DNA of 64,000 nucleotides from a bacterium UBA4637 (GTDB lineage Bacteria > Bacteroidota > Bacteroidia > Bacteroidales > Bacteroidaceae). Each line of letters opens with the position of its first letter. Positions within the stretch are counted from its first letter, which is position 1. This document shows, piece by piece, positions 62,606 to 64,000 of the stretch. The notes beneath the pieces are model-generated. The model made no database searches and was not told the DNA's origin. It worked only from the letters and a program-made list of their open reading frames with translations. The stretch spans positions 1 through 64,000 of the forward strand of contig DHMR01000070.1 of the NCBI GenBank assembly GCA_002405875.1, given 5' to 3'. The position numbers were made by a program, and so were the translations under genes.

Positions 62606-64000
62606 ATGAATTTATCTAAATTATATAAAAGTGCAATTCCTGGAGCTATCATGCTTCTGGGATTTGCATCCATGACATCTTGTACAGATGACAACGACTG
62701 GAATGTCGATGCTAGCTACGACCGTTTGTTCCATAGCATCGAACTTTCCGTCACACCGCTCGATAACCGTGCGGAGGTTAGCTTCAAGAAGATGCCTAAC
62801 ACCGACTACTACATCGTGGAGTACAGCACAGACTCCTTGAGCAATGACATCCCGATGGGCGGAACACCTCATAGCGTGGTTGACTCTTCGTTTGTCAGCT
62901 CTCCAGACAGCATCTACAATTTGGACGGCAACACAGAGTACTACATCCGTATCAAGGGACGCAGCCTCAGCGGCAAGTCTTCCAACTGGAAATACCTGGA
63001 CAAGTTCAAATTCAAGACCAAGGCAGAGCAGATCATCACGGGCGTAGATGTCACATCAAGTACAGCTACCGTCAACTTCACTCCTGGCAAGACCATCGAT
63101 GCTGCTTACGTCTATAAGAGTTCTGATGATTCCACCAAAGTTGACTTCACTCCAGAGGATGTGGCAGCAGGCAAGATTACAATCACAGGCTTGAAGTCAA
63201 ACTCATCGTACAAGGTGAAGTTGTGGAACAAGGAGAATGTACGTGGAACTTATTCGTTCAAGACCACAGAGGCTTATCCTGAGGGTTACGAGCTCCTCAC
63301 TCTCACAGAAAGCGACGACCTCGGCACACTCTTGAAGGAGGCAACTTCCGACAAGGTAGTGGTTCTCATGCCAAAGGATGCTACTTATCAAATGACAAGC
63401 ACGGAATCTGGCGAACAGAAGGGTCTCACCATCCCATCCAACATCAAGAGTGTTTACTTCTGGGGCGCCGCTGGCTCTATATCTACCTGGAAGGTGAAAG
63501 AAATCAAGATTGAGGGCGAGAAAGACCTCATCCGTTTCTACAACCTCACCCTGGAGAACAAAGACAACAGCGCCGACTACATCATCAACTTGAACACTGC
63601 CGATAATATCGGCTCCATCCAGTTCGACAAGTGTACCATCCAGAATACTCGTGGTATCATTCGTTTGCAAAAGGGCATTAAACCAGCAATCGGAAGCATC
63701 AACTTCAACAACTGCTTGGTTAACAAGATTGGTTCATACGGTATGTTGGCAGCAGGTAAGGATACTCCTGAGGCACAGATTGGAGCTGTAAACCTCACCA
63801 ACTCCACTATCACCAACCTCTCTGCAGGTGCCATGGTAGCTGTATCCAACAGCATGACCAAGGTGAACGTAGACCACTGTACCTTGTACGATGCAGTTGT
63901 AGGTGGCAAGTATCTCATCGACACCAACAAGAATAACGACATCGTCCCTAACTTCAGCAACACGCTCATCGGTCAGAGCAAAGCATTGACTGATGCAACT
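62606..64000 (+). CDS. Surface lipoprotein, DUF5123/DUF4957-like, cut by window end
   Basis: The frame stays open to the last base, giving at least 465 residues. It has a lipoprotein signal (FASMTSC, Cys at about residue 26), then fibronectin type III-like beta domains (IELSVTPLDNRAEVSF, ITGVDVTSSTATVNF) and, from about residue 220, a right-handed beta-helix with repeated short strands (FYNLTLENKDNSADYI, INFNNCLVNKIGS, VNLTNSTITNLSAG). This layout resembles DUF4957/DUF5123 proteins encoded directly after susCD in pectin loci and thought to bind polygalacturonan. It could also be a lyase-like protein; no catalytic residues can be named. The stop codon is outside the window. Confidence 0.75.
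   Translation, partial: MNLSKLYKSAIPGAIMLLGFASMTSCTDDNDWNVDASYDRLFHSIELSVTPLDNRAEVSFKKMPNTDYYIVEYSTDSLSNDIPMGGTPHSVVDSSFVSSPDSIYNLDGNTEYYIRIKGRSLSGKSSNWKYLDKFKFKTKAEQIITGVDVTSSTATVNFTPGKTIDAAYVYKSSDDSTKVDFTPEDVAAGKITITGLKSNSSYKVKLWNKENVRGTYSFKTTEAYPEGYELLTLTESDDLGTLLKEATSDKVVVLMPKDATYQMTSTESGEQKGLTIPSNIKSVYFWGAAGSISTWKVKEIKIEGEKDLIRFYNLTLENKDNSADYIINLNTADNIGSIQFDKCTIQNTRGIIRLQKGIKPAIGSINFNNCLVNKIGSYGMLAAGKDTPEAQIGAVNLTNSTITNLSAGAMVAVSNSMTKVNVDHCTLYDAVVGGKYLIDTNKNNDIVPNFSNTLIGQSKALTDAT

Noticed and set aside
1..64000. Search for insertion sequences, integrases, phage genes and CRISPR arrays
   Set aside because: No transposase, integrase or terminal inverted repeat flanked by target duplications was recognised; the only candidate for mobility is the AAA-ATPase gene.

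Overview
The window looks like a chromosome segment of a gut Bacteroidota, most likely Prevotellaceae close to Prevotella/Segatella copri. The signs are a SusC/SusD pair in a pectin locus, many Bacteroidales families of unknown function (DUF4922, DUF4924, DUF4199, DUF6452, DUF6048, DUF4738, DUF5123-like), promoters of the Bacteroidota form TTTG-N19/20-TAnnTTTG, and secreted proteins ending in a short YNLAGQ- or GINIVK-type tail. No phage, insertion sequence, integrase or CRISPR array was seen. Species is inferred, not proven.

Layout. 1-5.4 kb: a three-module envelope protein (glycosyltransferase 2, DUF4922, SpoIID) followed by an AmpG-like permease, suggesting muropeptide recycling. 5.4-12 kb, minus strand: tsaC-like, fmt, a ClC channel, prfC, DUF4924 and a LysE exporter. 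12-13 kb: a ROK kinase behind a promoter overlapped by a duplicated operator-like palindrome. 13.3-18.7 kb: secreted proteins sharing a C-terminal tail, plus a 70-residue peptide gene. 18.8-22 kb: a VapBC-like pair with an internally shortened toxin, then mutS2. 22.2-22.4 kb: SRP RNA and tRNA-Thr on one apparent transcript. 22.6-26.4 kb: an envelope cluster (DUF4199, GT2, DUF6452, DUF6048, ApbE). 26.4-37.5 kb: housekeeping genes (Crp-like regulator, M3 peptidase, dCMP deaminase, S41 protease, folate cycloligase, DciA-like protein, recF, TPR protein, ribH, nagB). 37.5-44.6 kb, minus strand: a complete trp operon in order D-C-F-A-B-E-G. 44.8-46.3 kb: a 42-residue protein, rpe and an ECF-type sigma factor. 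46.6-64 kb: a pectin utilisation locus with a GH28-GH105 fusion, a CE8 pectinesterase, SusC, SusD and a surface lipoprotein cut by the window edge.

The most notable non-coding finding is upstream of trpD. A promoter, a 20-codon leader peptide with three consecutive Trp codons, a weak candidate antiterminator and a 12-bp terminator with a T-run together make a classical ribosome-mediated attenuator in a Bacteroidota trp operon.

Two further patterns recur. Period-7 repeat tracts (units like TTGAATG, GAGTTAG, GTGAAGA) fill many short gaps between same-strand genes, often abutting or crossing a stop or start codon. An 18-bp dyad with core CGnAAnCGnTTnCG sits 42-50 bp upstream of the -7 box of three genes: the 816-residue secreted protein, the pectinesterase and susC. 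This suggests one regulator links them.

In the pectin locus, CE8 would de-esterify homogalacturonan, GH28 would hydrolyse the galacturonan chain, GH105 would remove terminal unsaturated uronates, and SusCD with the lipoprotein would bind and import oligosaccharides. No hybrid two-component regulator is visible in the window.
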